Part shown: in pieces, positions 56,053 to 63,301 of the stretch
Position numbering within the stretch: position 1 is the first letter of the stretch
Layout: each line of letters begins with the position of its first letter
DNA from: JBBDXS01 sp040902195
GTDB lineage: Bacteria > Chloroflexota > Dehalococcoidia > DSTF01 > RBG-16-68-14
DNA length: 64,000 bases
Reading direction: 5' to 3'
Assembly (NCBI GenBank): GCA_040902195.1
Contig: JBBDXS010000014.1
Location: 248,001 to 312,000 of the forward strand
Translations under genes and position numbers: made by a program
Notes under the pieces: model-generated
What the model was told of the DNA's origin: nothing
Database searches by the model: none
Seen by the model: the letters and a program-made list of their open reading frames with translations, nothing else

Positions 56053-57426
56053 ATGAACGCCTCGAATCCGTATCGAGAGCTCCCTTCCGTCGACCGCGTG
56101 CTGGCGGACGAGCGCGTGCGCGCCCTCTCGGCCGAGTACTCCGGCGACGCCGTGGTAGCGCTCGTCCGCGAGGAGCTCGCGTCCGCGCGAAAGACGATCG
56201 CGCGCGGCGGCGACGCGCCGGCGCTCGACCGCATCGTTGCTGCGATCGGCGCGCGAGCGCGCACAGCGCTCTCGGTCTCGCTGCGGCCGGTGATCAACGC
56301 GACGGGCGTGATCATCCACACCAACCTTGGGCGCGCGCCGCTCTCGGACGAGGCGATCGCGGCGATGAGCGAAGCGGCCCGTGGCTACTCCAACCTGGAG
56401 TTCGATCTCGGTGGCGGCACGCGCGGGTCGCGCTACATACATCTCGAAGAGCAGCTCCGGCGGCTGACCGGAGCGGAGGCGGCGATGGCCGTGAATAACA
56501 ACGCCTCGGCGGTGCTGCTCGCGCTGTCGGCGCTCTGCGGAGGACGCGAGGTCGTGATCTCGCGCGGCCAGCTCGTCGAGATCGGCGGCGGCTTTCGCAT
56601 CCCGGACGTGATGGCCCAGAGCGGCGCGCGGCTGGTCGAGGTGGGCACGACAAACCGCACGTACCTGCGCGACTACGAGAACGCCATCGGCGAGGAGACG
56701 GCGGCGCTCATGCGCGTACACACGAGCAACTACACGGTCACCGGCTTCACGAAATCGGTAGCGCTCGACGAGCTAGCCCGGCTCGCGCACGAACGCGGCC
56801 TGCTGCTGATCGATGACCTCGGGAGCGGCTGCCTGCTCGATACGACCGCGTACGGCCTCGAACGCGAGCCGGCGCCGCAGGAGAGCATCGCGGCGGGCGC
56901 GGACCTCGCGTTGTTCTCCGGCGACAAGCTGCTCGGCGGGCCGCAGGCGGGCTGCATCGTCGGCCGCCGCGACGCCATCGATACGCTACGACGGCATCCG
57001 CTGGCGCGGGCGCTGCGGATGGACAAAGCGAGCATCGCCGGGCTGGCAGCGACGCTGGACCACTACCTGAAGGACGAGGCGATCGAGAAGATCCCCGTCT
57101 GGCGCATGATCGCGATGCCGCTCGACGCCATCGCGCGGCGCGCGCGGCGCTGGGCGCGCGCGGCCGGCGGCGGCGTGTCGGTCATCGATGGCCTGTCGAT
57201 GATCGGAGGCGGCTCGCTGCCGGAGGAAGGCCTCGCGACGAAGCTCGTTGCGATCGCGCCGGCGGCCCGTCGTTCGGCCGACACGTTCGCGCGGCGGCTG
57301 CGCGAGTACGACACGCCCGTCATCGCGCGCATCGAACGCGACGCCGTGCTGCTCGATCCGCGCACCGTGCATCCGCGCGAAGACAAGACGGTCATCGAGG
57401 CGCTGAAGACGGCCATGGCGCAGTAG
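56053..57426 (+). CDS. selA: L-seryl-tRNA(Sec) selenium transferase
   Basis: A 457-residue SelA that converts seryl-tRNA(Sec) to selenocysteinyl-tRNA(Sec) using selenophosphate. The N-terminal helical domain, VINATGVIIHTNLGRAPLS, FDLGGGTRGSRY and the PLP lysine K292 in FSGDKLLGGPQAG are present, and the length is normal. A TACAAT box 7 bases before the ATG implies a leaderless mRNA. selB, selD and tRNA-Sec, often neighbours, are not in the window, so the pathway is completed elsewhere or the protein has another role. Confidence 0.9.
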   Translation: MNASNPYRELPSVDRVLADERVRALSAEYSGDAVVALVREELASARKTIARGGDAPALDRIVAAIGARARTALSVSLRPVINATGVIIHTNLGRAPLSDEAIAAMSEAARGYSNLEFDLGGGTRGSRYIHLEEQLRRLTGAEAAMAVNNNASAVLLALSALCGGREVVISRGQLVEIGGGFRIPDVMAQSGARLVEVGTTNRTYLRDYENAIGEETAALMRVHTSNYTVTGFTKSVALDELARLAHERGLLLIDDLGSGCLLDTTAYGLEREPAPQESIAAGADLALFSGDKLLGGPQAGCIVGRRDAIDTLRRHPLARALRMDKASIAGLAATLDHYLKDEAIEKIPVWRMIAMPLDAIARRARRWARAAGGGVSVIDGLSMIGGGSLPEEGLATKLVAIAPAARRSADTFARRLREYDTPVIARIERDAVLLDPRTVHPREDKTVIEALKTAMAQ

Positions 57427-57474
57427 TACTCCTCCATCACTGAACGCTTGGGCAACTAGGGAGGAGCGCCATCC

Positions 57475-58002
57475 GTGCAACGCGCCATCTATCTCATCTC
57501 CGGCCTGCCGGGAGCGGGTAAGAGCTCAGTTTCGTACCTCTTGGCGAAGCGCCTCGAGCGCGGCGTGCACATCGAGGCCGACCTGGTGCAGCAGATGATC
57601 GTGGCCGGCAGCGTATGGCCGGAGTGGGAGCCGCGCGAGGAGGCGATGCGACAGTTCGAACTGCGGCGGCGCAACGTGAGCATGCTTGCTGACTCTTTCT
57701 TCGATGCGGAGTTCACGCCCGTGATCGATGACATCGTGATCGGGTCGCACATAGATGAGTATGTGTCCGGCTTGCGGGGCCGCCCGCTGCTGTTCGTGAT
57801 GCTCGTGCCGCGGCCGGACGTCGTGCGCGCGAGAGAGATGGCGCGAGAGAAGTACGTGTTCGACAAGTGGGCGCATCTCGACGATGCGATACGGCGCGAG
57901 ACGCCGCGCGCCGGATGGCTGCTCGATTCGTCCGACATGACTACGGAGGAGACGGTCGACGCGATCCTGCGCGAAGGTGGGGAGCGCGGGCGGATCGAAT
58001 AG
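57475..58002 (+). CDS. P-loop kinase-like protein (AAA_33 / phosphotransferase type)
   Basis: A 175-residue P-loop protein. Walker A is GLPGAGKSS at residues about 10-18. The segment HIEADLVQQMI and the FVMLVPRPDVVRAREMARE block match small-molecule kinases such as chloramphenicol phosphotransferase-like and zeta-toxin-like enzymes. The substrate is unknown. It starts with GTG behind GGGAGGAG, 48 bases after selA, and may be co-transcribed with it. Confidence 0.75.
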   Translation: MQRAIYLISGLPGAGKSSVSYLLAKRLERGVHIEADLVQQMIVAGSVWPEWEPREEAMRQFELRRRNVSMLADSFFDAEFTPVIDDIVIGSHIDEYVSGLRGRPLLFVMLVPRPDVVRAREMAREKYVFDKWAHLDDAIRRETPRAGWLLDSSDMTTEETVDAILREGGERGRIE

Positions 58003-58011
58003 GCTACCACT

Positions 58012-58698
58012 ATGCCCATCGCGTACGCGTGTATCATCCCACCCTCCCCTATCGCGGCCGCGCGCGTGAGCGACGCGACGGACCTCGTTCTGCAGGAGCT
58101 GGCGTCGCAGGGCGCGGAGTGCGCACTCGTGATCGTGGCGGCCACAGGGCGAGGAGTGTCGATCGGCGTGGGCGCCGAGAGCAACGACGATCTCGCGCGC
58201 GAGATCGTCGCGGAGGCAAAGGCCGCCACGCTGCCGGTCGATTGGGCCCCGCGCGCGACCGTTCCCGAGCCGCTGGCCGGCGCGCTCGGCGGCGCGCGGC
58301 TCGTGACGGTGCAGACGTCGTCGCTGAGCGCGCGCGAGCACTTCGAATTCGGTCGAGCGGTCTCGCGCGCGCTGGAACGCTACGAACCGAAGGTGGCGAT
58401 CGTGTGCATCGCGCGGCTTTCGACCGCGCTCGGGCCGGGAGAGCCGGGCCGCACGTTCGACGCGCGGTACCAGCGCGCGATCGAGGACTGGGATGTGAAA
58501 TGGCTGGCCGCGCTCGATTGGAATGCGCGACGCCGGGTGGGAGAGGACGCCGTCGCGCAGACCGCGGTGCTGATGGGCGCGCTCGCCGGCTCGCGGATCG
58601 AGCGGCGCGTGCTGGCGTACGAGGAGTCGGAGGGCGCAGGCGCGGTCGTCGCGGCGATCGACGTGCTCGGGCCGCGACGGAAGGCGCGCGACGTATAA
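58012..58698 (+). CDS. LigB/class III extradiol dioxygenase-like protein, metal ligands lost
   Basis: A 228-residue protein resembling the LigB/AMMECR1-associated family in length and order of secondary structure (YACIIPPSP at the start; ARLSTALGPGEPGRTFD near residue 142). The N-terminal histidine expected in the PHPP motif is missing (PPSP), and the GDLSH histidine position reads ARLST. If the family call is right, it cannot bind the catalytic iron in the usual way. Function unknown. It follows the kinase-like gene by 9 bases. Confidence 0.45.
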   Translation: MPIAYACIIPPSPIAAARVSDATDLVLQELASQGAECALVIVAATGRGVSIGVGAESNDDLAREIVAEAKAATLPVDWAPRATVPEPLAGALGGARLVTVQTSSLSAREHFEFGRAVSRALERYEPKVAIVCIARLSTALGPGEPGRTFDARYQRAIEDWDVKWLAALDWNARRRVGEDAVAQTAVLMGALAGSRIERRVLAYEESEGAGAVVAAIDVLGPRRKARDV

Positions 58699-58719
58699 TG
58701 GTGGTACACCAAGACGATA

Positions 58720-58814
58720 GGCTTTTCTTCCCACCCGCCCACCCGAGAAAGTTGTTTGAACTGGGGGACACCCCCAGACCCCCGGCAGAGGGGCTCCGCC
58801 CCTCTGCACTCCCC
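58720..58814. repeat. 95-bp hairpin repeat, copy 2
   Basis: Matches 31437-31533 in order and most bases: TTTTCTT, CCCACCCGCCC, GAAAGTTG, GGGGGACACCCCC, and the hairpin GCAGAGGGGC-TCC-GCCCCTCTGC (58785-58807). It lies directly upstream of the promoter of the HicB-like gene. Confidence 0.85.
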
Positions 58815-58823
58815 GTACTCATC

Positions 58824-58852
58824 TGGACACCGGAGCGTTTGCGAGCTAGTGT
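58824..58852 (+). promoter_or_regulatory. Promoter of the orphan HicB-like gene
   Basis: TGGACA at 58824-58829, 17-base spacer, TAGTGT at 58847-58852, then 7 bases to the ATG at 58860. A leaderless mRNA is predicted. Confidence 0.6.
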
Positions 58853-58859
58853 AAGGGCC

Positions 58860-59081
58860 ATGAAATATGCGGTCGTGCTGAGCCGGGATGATGAAGGCCA
58901 CTGGCTTGCCTCTGTGCCAGCGTTCCCGGGCTGCCACACCTACGGCTCTACACGTGACGAGGCGCTAGCGAACGCACGCGAGGCCGTCGAAGGCTGCATC
59001 GAGAGCCTGCGCGAATCCGGCGATCCTATTCCAGAAGAAACGTCCCCTCCGGAGATCGAGTTCGTCCAGGCCGCCCTCTAG
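58860..59081 (+). CDS. Orphan HicB-like protein
   Basis: A 73-residue HicB N-terminal-type fold: MKYAVVLSRDDEGHWLASVP, then FPGCHTYGSTRDEALANAREAVEGCIESLRESGDPIPEE. There is no C-terminal DNA-binding domain and no hicA beside it. It may be a free antitoxin, a partner of a distant toxin or a housekeeping relative. An in-frame upstream extension runs through a repeat and is rejected. The stop overlaps the next GTG by one base. Confidence 0.8.
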   Translation: MKYAVVLSRDDEGHWLASVPAFPGCHTYGSTRDEALANAREAVEGCIESLRESGDPIPEETSPPEIEFVQAAL

Positions 59082-59938
59082 TGCCCGACGTCTGGAACCA
59101 TCGGTTCGCGAAGGTGAACGGCGTGAAGCTGCACTACGTGCGGCAGGGCTCCGGCAAGCCCGTCGTGCTGGTGCACGGATGGCCCGGCTTCTGGTTCGAG
59201 TGGAACAAGAACATTCCGGGGCTGGCCGAGCACTTCGACGTCATCGTGCCCGACATGCGCGGCTTTGCGTTCTCGGACAAGCCCGACCTGTCGCCCGAAG
59301 AAGGCTACACCGACCTCGTCATGGCGAACGACCTCGCAGCGCTGGTGCGCGAGCTGGGCTTTGAGCGCGTGAGCGTCGTCGCGCACGACTTCGGCGCTGC
59401 GTGGGCGCAGCGTTTCGCGCGCGAACACCCGTCGTTGCTCGACAAGCTCGTCTTGTTCAACCCGCCCTACCCTGGCATCGGCGGGCGCTGGTTCGGGATG
59501 CCGCAGGTCTTCGAGAGCTGGTACATGATCTTCCACCAGCAGCCGTGGGCGGAGGACATCGTCGGCGCGACGCACGCGACGACCGAGACGTACCTGCGCC
59601 ACTTCCTGCGCCACTGGTCGCACGACGAGGACATCTTCACGGACGAGGAGGTCGCGGAGTACGTCGAGGCGTACTCGCAGCCGGGCGCGGTCCGCGGCGG
59701 CTTCAACTGCTATCGCGCGGCGCTGCGCGGGGCAGCAACAGCAAACAATACGCCGATCCAAGCCCCAACGAAGATTCTCTGGAGCGATCGCGACCCGATC
59801 CTGCCGTTCGAGTGGAGCGACAAGCTCTCGGAGTTTTTCTCGAATCACACGCTGACGAAAATCGAAGGCTGCGGGCACTTCATGGCGCGCGAGGCGCCGG
59901 AGCGGATCAACCGCGAGATCATCGAGTTCCTCTCGTAG
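59081..59938 (+). CDS. Alpha/beta hydrolase (epoxide hydrolase/haloalkane dehalogenase-like)
   Basis: A 285-residue alpha/beta hydrolase. The oxyanion motif HGWPG, nucleophile aspartate in AHDFGAAWA and the C-terminal GCGHFMAREAPE histidine give an Asp-His type triad, as in epoxide hydrolases and fluoroacetate or haloalkane dehalogenases. The WxxD-like motif MRGFAFSDKPD fits the same group. The substrate cannot be chosen. It starts with GTG overlapping the HicB-like stop, so the two are coupled. Confidence 0.88.
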   Translation: MPDVWNHRFAKVNGVKLHYVRQGSGKPVVLVHGWPGFWFEWNKNIPGLAEHFDVIVPDMRGFAFSDKPDLSPEEGYTDLVMANDLAALVRELGFERVSVVAHDFGAAWAQRFAREHPSLLDKLVLFNPPYPGIGGRWFGMPQVFESWYMIFHQQPWAEDIVGATHATTETYLRHFLRHWSHDEDIFTDEEVAEYVEAYSQPGAVRGGFNCYRAALRGAATANNTPIQAPTKILWSDRDPILPFEWSDKLSEFFSNHTLTKIEGCGHFMAREAPERINREIIEFLS

Positions 59939-59962
59939 GGGAGGCCGCCGGCGTTGGTTTCC

Positions 59963-59997
59963 GTTGTAGGGGCGGGTTGCAAACCCGCCCCTACAAC
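59963..59997. repeat. Palindrome with 16-bp arms ending CCCCTACAAC
   Basis: GTTGTAGGGGCGGGTT, loop GCA, and the exact reverse complement. It is another member of the CCCCTAC family and lies just before the mutS2 promoter, where it could terminate the hydrolase transcript. Confidence 0.85.
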
Positions 59998-60019
59998 CTC
60001 CCCTGCTACAATCGTTCCC

Positions 60020-62431
60020 ATGGATGACCACACGTTACGCGTGCTGGAGTTCGATAAGGTCCTGGCGCGGCTGGCGAAACTCACGTCGTTTGCCGTCGGG
60101 CGAGAGCTGGCCCTCGAGCTGCGGCCTTCGACCGCGCGCGATGAGGTCGTGCGGCGTCAGCGCCAGACCGCCGAGGCGCGCCGCCTGCGCGAGCGTCAGC
60201 CGCGCGCGGGCCTCGGCGGCGCGCGCGACGTGCGGACGCAGGCCGACAAGGCATCGCGCGGGGGCGTGCTCCAGACGCAAGAGCTGCTTGACGTCGCCTC
60301 GACGCTGGAGTCGGCGGGCAGCCTGCGCGCGATGGTGCAGCGCGTCCGCGACGAGCTGCCGCTCCTGAGCGAGCTGTCGAGCCAGCTCGAGCCGCTGCCG
60401 GAGCTAGTCGCGGAGATCAACCGCTCGATCGACCAGCGCGGCGAGATCACGGACGCCGCGAGCCCGAAGCTGTCTTCGCTCCGGCGCAACGTGCGCATCG
60501 CACACGGCAGGCTACACGAGAGGTTGCAGGACATCCTTCACTCGCCGCGTTATCGCGAGGCGATCCAGGAGCCGATTATCACGCTGCGCGACGGACGCTA
60601 CGTCATCCCCATCAAGGCGGACCAACGGGGGAGCGTACGCGGCACTGTCCGCGACGTCTCGGCAAGCGGCGCGACGCTGTTCATGGAGCCGCTCGAGCTG
60701 GTCGATCTCGGTAACACGTGGCGCGAGCTGCAAATCGAGGAGGAGCACGAAGTCGAGCGCGTGTTGCGCGAGCTAAGCGGACTTGTCGGTGAGTCCGCGG
60801 ACGCGATCCTCGATACGGTCGCCGCGCTGGGCGAGATCGATCTCGCGCTGGCGAAGGCGCGCCTCGGAGACGAGCTGGACGCTGTCGAGCTGCCGCACGC
60901 GGACGACACGCAGGCCTGGATCATCGATGCGCCGGGCGTGTTGCACCTGCTCAACGCGCGACACCCGCTGCTCACGGGCGACATCGTGCCGATCGACGTG
61001 ACCGTGGCCGACGAGTACACCACGCTGCTGATCACCGGGCCCAACACGGGCGGCAAGACCGTCGCGCTCAAGACGGCCGGACTGCTCACGCTGATGGCGC
61101 AAGCCGGACTTCCCGTCGCTGCCGACAGGGGTTCGACCGTGCCCGTGTTCGAATCGATCTACGCGGATATCGGGGACGAGCAAAGCATCGAGCAGTCGCT
61201 CTCGACGTTCAGCAGCCACATGACGCAGATCATCCGCGTCCTCGCCGCCGCGGACCGCAAGAGCCTCGTGCTGCTCGACGAGCTCGCGGCGGGTACCGAC
61301 CCGATCGAGGGATCGGCGCTGGCGCAGGCGATCCTGGAGCGGCTGCTCGAGATCGGCTGCACCGTGATCGCAACGACGCACCACGGCGAGCTGAAGGCGT
61401 TCGCGCACACGACGCCCGGCATCTCGAACGCATCGGTGGAGTTCGACCCGGAAACGCTGCGCCCAACGTACCATCTCACGATCGGGCTGCCGGGACGGAG
61501 CAACGCGCTCACGATCGCCGAGCGGCTCGGCTTGCCGCACGAGCTAATCGAGCGCGCGCGCGCATCGATCGCGCCGGAGCAGGCGCAAGTCGAAGCGCTG
61601 CTGACGGACATCCGTCGTGAGCGAGACACGGCTGCGTCGGAACGCCTCGCCGAGCAGCAGGCGCGCGGCGAGGCGGAGGAGGCCCGGCAGCAGGCCGAGC
61701 AGCGCCTCGCCGAAGTAGAGGAACACCTCGATAACATCGTGGGGCGCACGACGTCGGAGCTGGAGAAGGACGCCGAGGCCGTGCGACAACTACTCGTGCA
61801 GGCGGAAGCGGACATCGAGCGCGGGCGCGTGCGCCGCGCGGCGGAGCGGCTGGCGAAGGCGCTCGAGCGGAAGAAGACATCCGAAGAACGGCGGCCGCCG
61901 CCACGCGAACGGCCGAAGAAGCTCGCGCCATCGCACGGCGGGCCGGCGCCGGAGGAGATCGAGGAGGGCGATCTCGTCTGGATCAGCGGCTACGACCGCT
62001 TCGGCGAGGCGCTCTCGAAACCGGATGAGCGCGGCGAAGTGGAGATCCACCTTGGGCCGCTGCGCGGCCGCGTGCGGCTAGACCAGGTCGAGCGTGTGCA
62101 GCGGCCGAAGCACGGGGACGAGGGTCACGGCCCAGCGGTCAAGGACGCGGCCGCGTCTTCCTTCAATCTCGCGCCGGCGGAGGAGGTGCTGCCCGAGCTG
62201 GAGGTGCGCGGCCAGACCGTCGATGAGACGCTGCCGCAAATCGACCAGTACATCGATCGCGCGTACCGGGCCAGCTTGCCCTGGGTGCGCATCGTGCACG
62301 GCAAGGGCACCGGCACGCTGCGACGCCAGGTGCGCGACTTCGTGGCGAAGCACCCGCTCGTCCGCTCGTACGAGACGGGCAAGCGCGAAGAGGGCGGCGA
62401 CGGCGTGACGGTGGTACACTTAGCCGAGTAA
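60020..62431 (+). CDS. mutS2: MutS2 endonuclease/ribosome-rescue ATPase
   Basis: An 803-residue MutS2. It begins LEFDKVLARLAKLTSFAVGRELA, has the core clamp (PIITLRDGRYVIPIKAD, GTVRDVSASGATLFMEP), Walker A GPNTGGKT near residue 339, Walker B LVLLDELAAGTDP, a long coiled coil (about 520-640) and a C-terminal Smr domain (LEVRGQTVDETLPQIDQYI, VRIVHGKGTGTLRRQV). MutS2 suppresses recombination or splits collided ribosomes. An extended -10 (TGC-TACAAT, 60007-60012) 7 bases before the ATG predicts a leaderless mRNA. Confidence 0.94.
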   Translation: MDDHTLRVLEFDKVLARLAKLTSFAVGRELALELRPSTARDEVVRRQRQTAEARRLRERQPRAGLGGARDVRTQADKASRGGVLQTQELLDVASTLESAGSLRAMVQRVRDELPLLSELSSQLEPLPELVAEINRSIDQRGEITDAASPKLSSLRRNVRIAHGRLHERLQDILHSPRYREAIQEPIITLRDGRYVIPIKADQRGSVRGTVRDVSASGATLFMEPLELVDLGNTWRELQIEEEHEVERVLRELSGLVGESADAILDTVAALGEIDLALAKARLGDELDAVELPHADDTQAWIIDAPGVLHLLNARHPLLTGDIVPIDVTVADEYTTLLITGPNTGGKTVALKTAGLLTLMAQAGLPVAADRGSTVPVFESIYADIGDEQSIEQSLSTFSSHMTQIIRVLAAADRKSLVLLDELAAGTDPIEGSALAQAILERLLEIGCTVIATTHHGELKAFAHTTPGISNASVEFDPETLRPTYHLTIGLPGRSNALTIAERLGLPHELIERARASIAPEQAQVEALLTDIRRERDTAASERLAEQQARGEAEEARQQAEQRLAEVEEHLDNIVGRTTSELEKDAEAVRQLLVQAEADIERGRVRRAAERLAKALERKKTSEERRPPPRERPKKLAPSHGGPAPEEIEEGDLVWISGYDRFGEALSKPDERGEVEIHLGPLRGRVRLDQVERVQRPKHGDEGHGPAVKDAAASSFNLAPAEEVLPELEVRGQTVDETLPQIDQYIDRAYRASLPWVRIVHGKGTGTLRRQVRDFVAKHPLVRSYETGKREEGGDGVTVVHLAE

Positions 62432-62499
62432 GATTACCTATCGGGGCCACACGGCCCTTCCCCACCAAGCAACGTCTATAGCGCGAGAGGAGGCGCATC

Positions 62500-62988
62500 A
62501 TGTTCGGCGACGTTTCAGAGACGCTCGATTCGATTAGGACCGGCATTGCGGAACGGCTCGGCGCGCACACCGCGTTCGGCGAGCCGGTCACGCGAGACGG
62601 CGTGACGGTGATCCCCGTCGCGAAGGTCGCGCTCGGCTTCGGCGCGGGCGGCGGCGTGGGCACCGACCGGCATAGCAGCAACGGCGACGAGCAGTCAGTC
62701 GGCGGTGGTGGCGGCGGAGGCGGCTTCGTGCAGCCGATGGGCTTCGTCGAAGTGACGGACTCCGGCGCGCGCTGGGTGCCGCTGGAGCCCGGCCCGATGG
62801 AGATGGCGCTGCGCGCGCTCACGCTCGCGGCGATCATCCTGCCGTTCGGCGGCAAGCGCGGGCTGTTCGCGCGCATGCTGCTGATCCTCGCGGGACAGGC
62901 TGCGGTCAGCCGGCTCGCGCGGCCCGACGTGTCGTCGATGCCGGAGAGCTTCCGCTTCGGCCGGACGTTCTCCAACAAGACAGCGTAG
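62500..62988 (+). CDS. GerW/YtfJ family protein
   Basis: A 162-residue GerW-like protein: VTRDGVTVIPVAKVALGFGAGGG, a glycine-run linker, GGGFVQPMGFVEVTDSGARWVPL and a C-terminal hydrophobic stretch. In Bacillus GerW relates to spore germination, but homologues occur in non-sporulating lineages where the role is unknown. AGAGGAGG precedes the ATG. It is 68 bases after mutS2. Confidence 0.82.
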   Translation: MFGDVSETLDSIRTGIAERLGAHTAFGEPVTRDGVTVIPVAKVALGFGAGGGVGTDRHSSNGDEQSVGGGGGGGGFVQPMGFVEVTDSGARWVPLEPGPMEMALRALTLAAIILPFGGKRGLFARMLLILAGQAAVSRLARPDVSSMPESFRFGRTFSNKTA

Positions 62989-63042
62989 TACACGTGCCCA
63001 GCCATCGGGCGCGCTGCCGTTTGTTGGCAACGAGTAACCGGG

Positions 63043-63264
63043 ATGAAGACGGAAGACGGGACGCAAGAAGCGCGACACGCGATCGTACTTGGCCGTGACG
63101 TAGTGATCGAGCCCGAACTCATGGGCGGCTATCACGCCTACTGCCCTTCTCTCCGCGGCTGCCACTCGACCGGGCGGACCATGCGCGAGGCGACGGAAAA
63201 CGTCGCGGAAGCCATGACCCTCTGGCTTCAGAGCGCCCGGGATCTGGGCCTTCACCCTGCATGA
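63043..63264 (+). CDS. Orphan HicB-like small protein
   Basis: A 73-residue protein with the HicB core GGYHAYCPSLRGCHSTGRTMREATENVAEAMTLWL. It lacks a DNA-binding tail and has no hicA neighbour. It resembles the protein at 58860 in length and type but not closely in sequence. Function unknown. Confidence 0.75.
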   Translation: MKTEDGTQEARHAIVLGRDVVIEPELMGGYHAYCPSLRGCHSTGRTMREATENVAEAMTLWLQSARDLGLHPA

Positions 63265-63266
63265 TC

Positions 63267-63301
63267 GTTCCCTTGTTCCCTGTTCCTCGTTCTTTGTTCC
63301 T
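63267..63301. repeat. Tandem heptamer repeat (GTTCCNT)5 abutting cofD
   Basis: Units GTTCCCTT, GTTCCCT, GTTCCTC, GTTCTTT, then GTTCCTA, whose last base is the A of the cofD ATG. The repeat occupies the place where a ribosome site would be expected. Confidence 0.8.

Noticed and set aside
58698..58859. N-terminal extension of the HicB-like gene from a TATAATG at 58694
   Set aside because: The extension is translated from the 95-bp hairpin repeat and would add an atypical Pro/Arg-rich leader; a good promoter lies just before the ATG at 58860.
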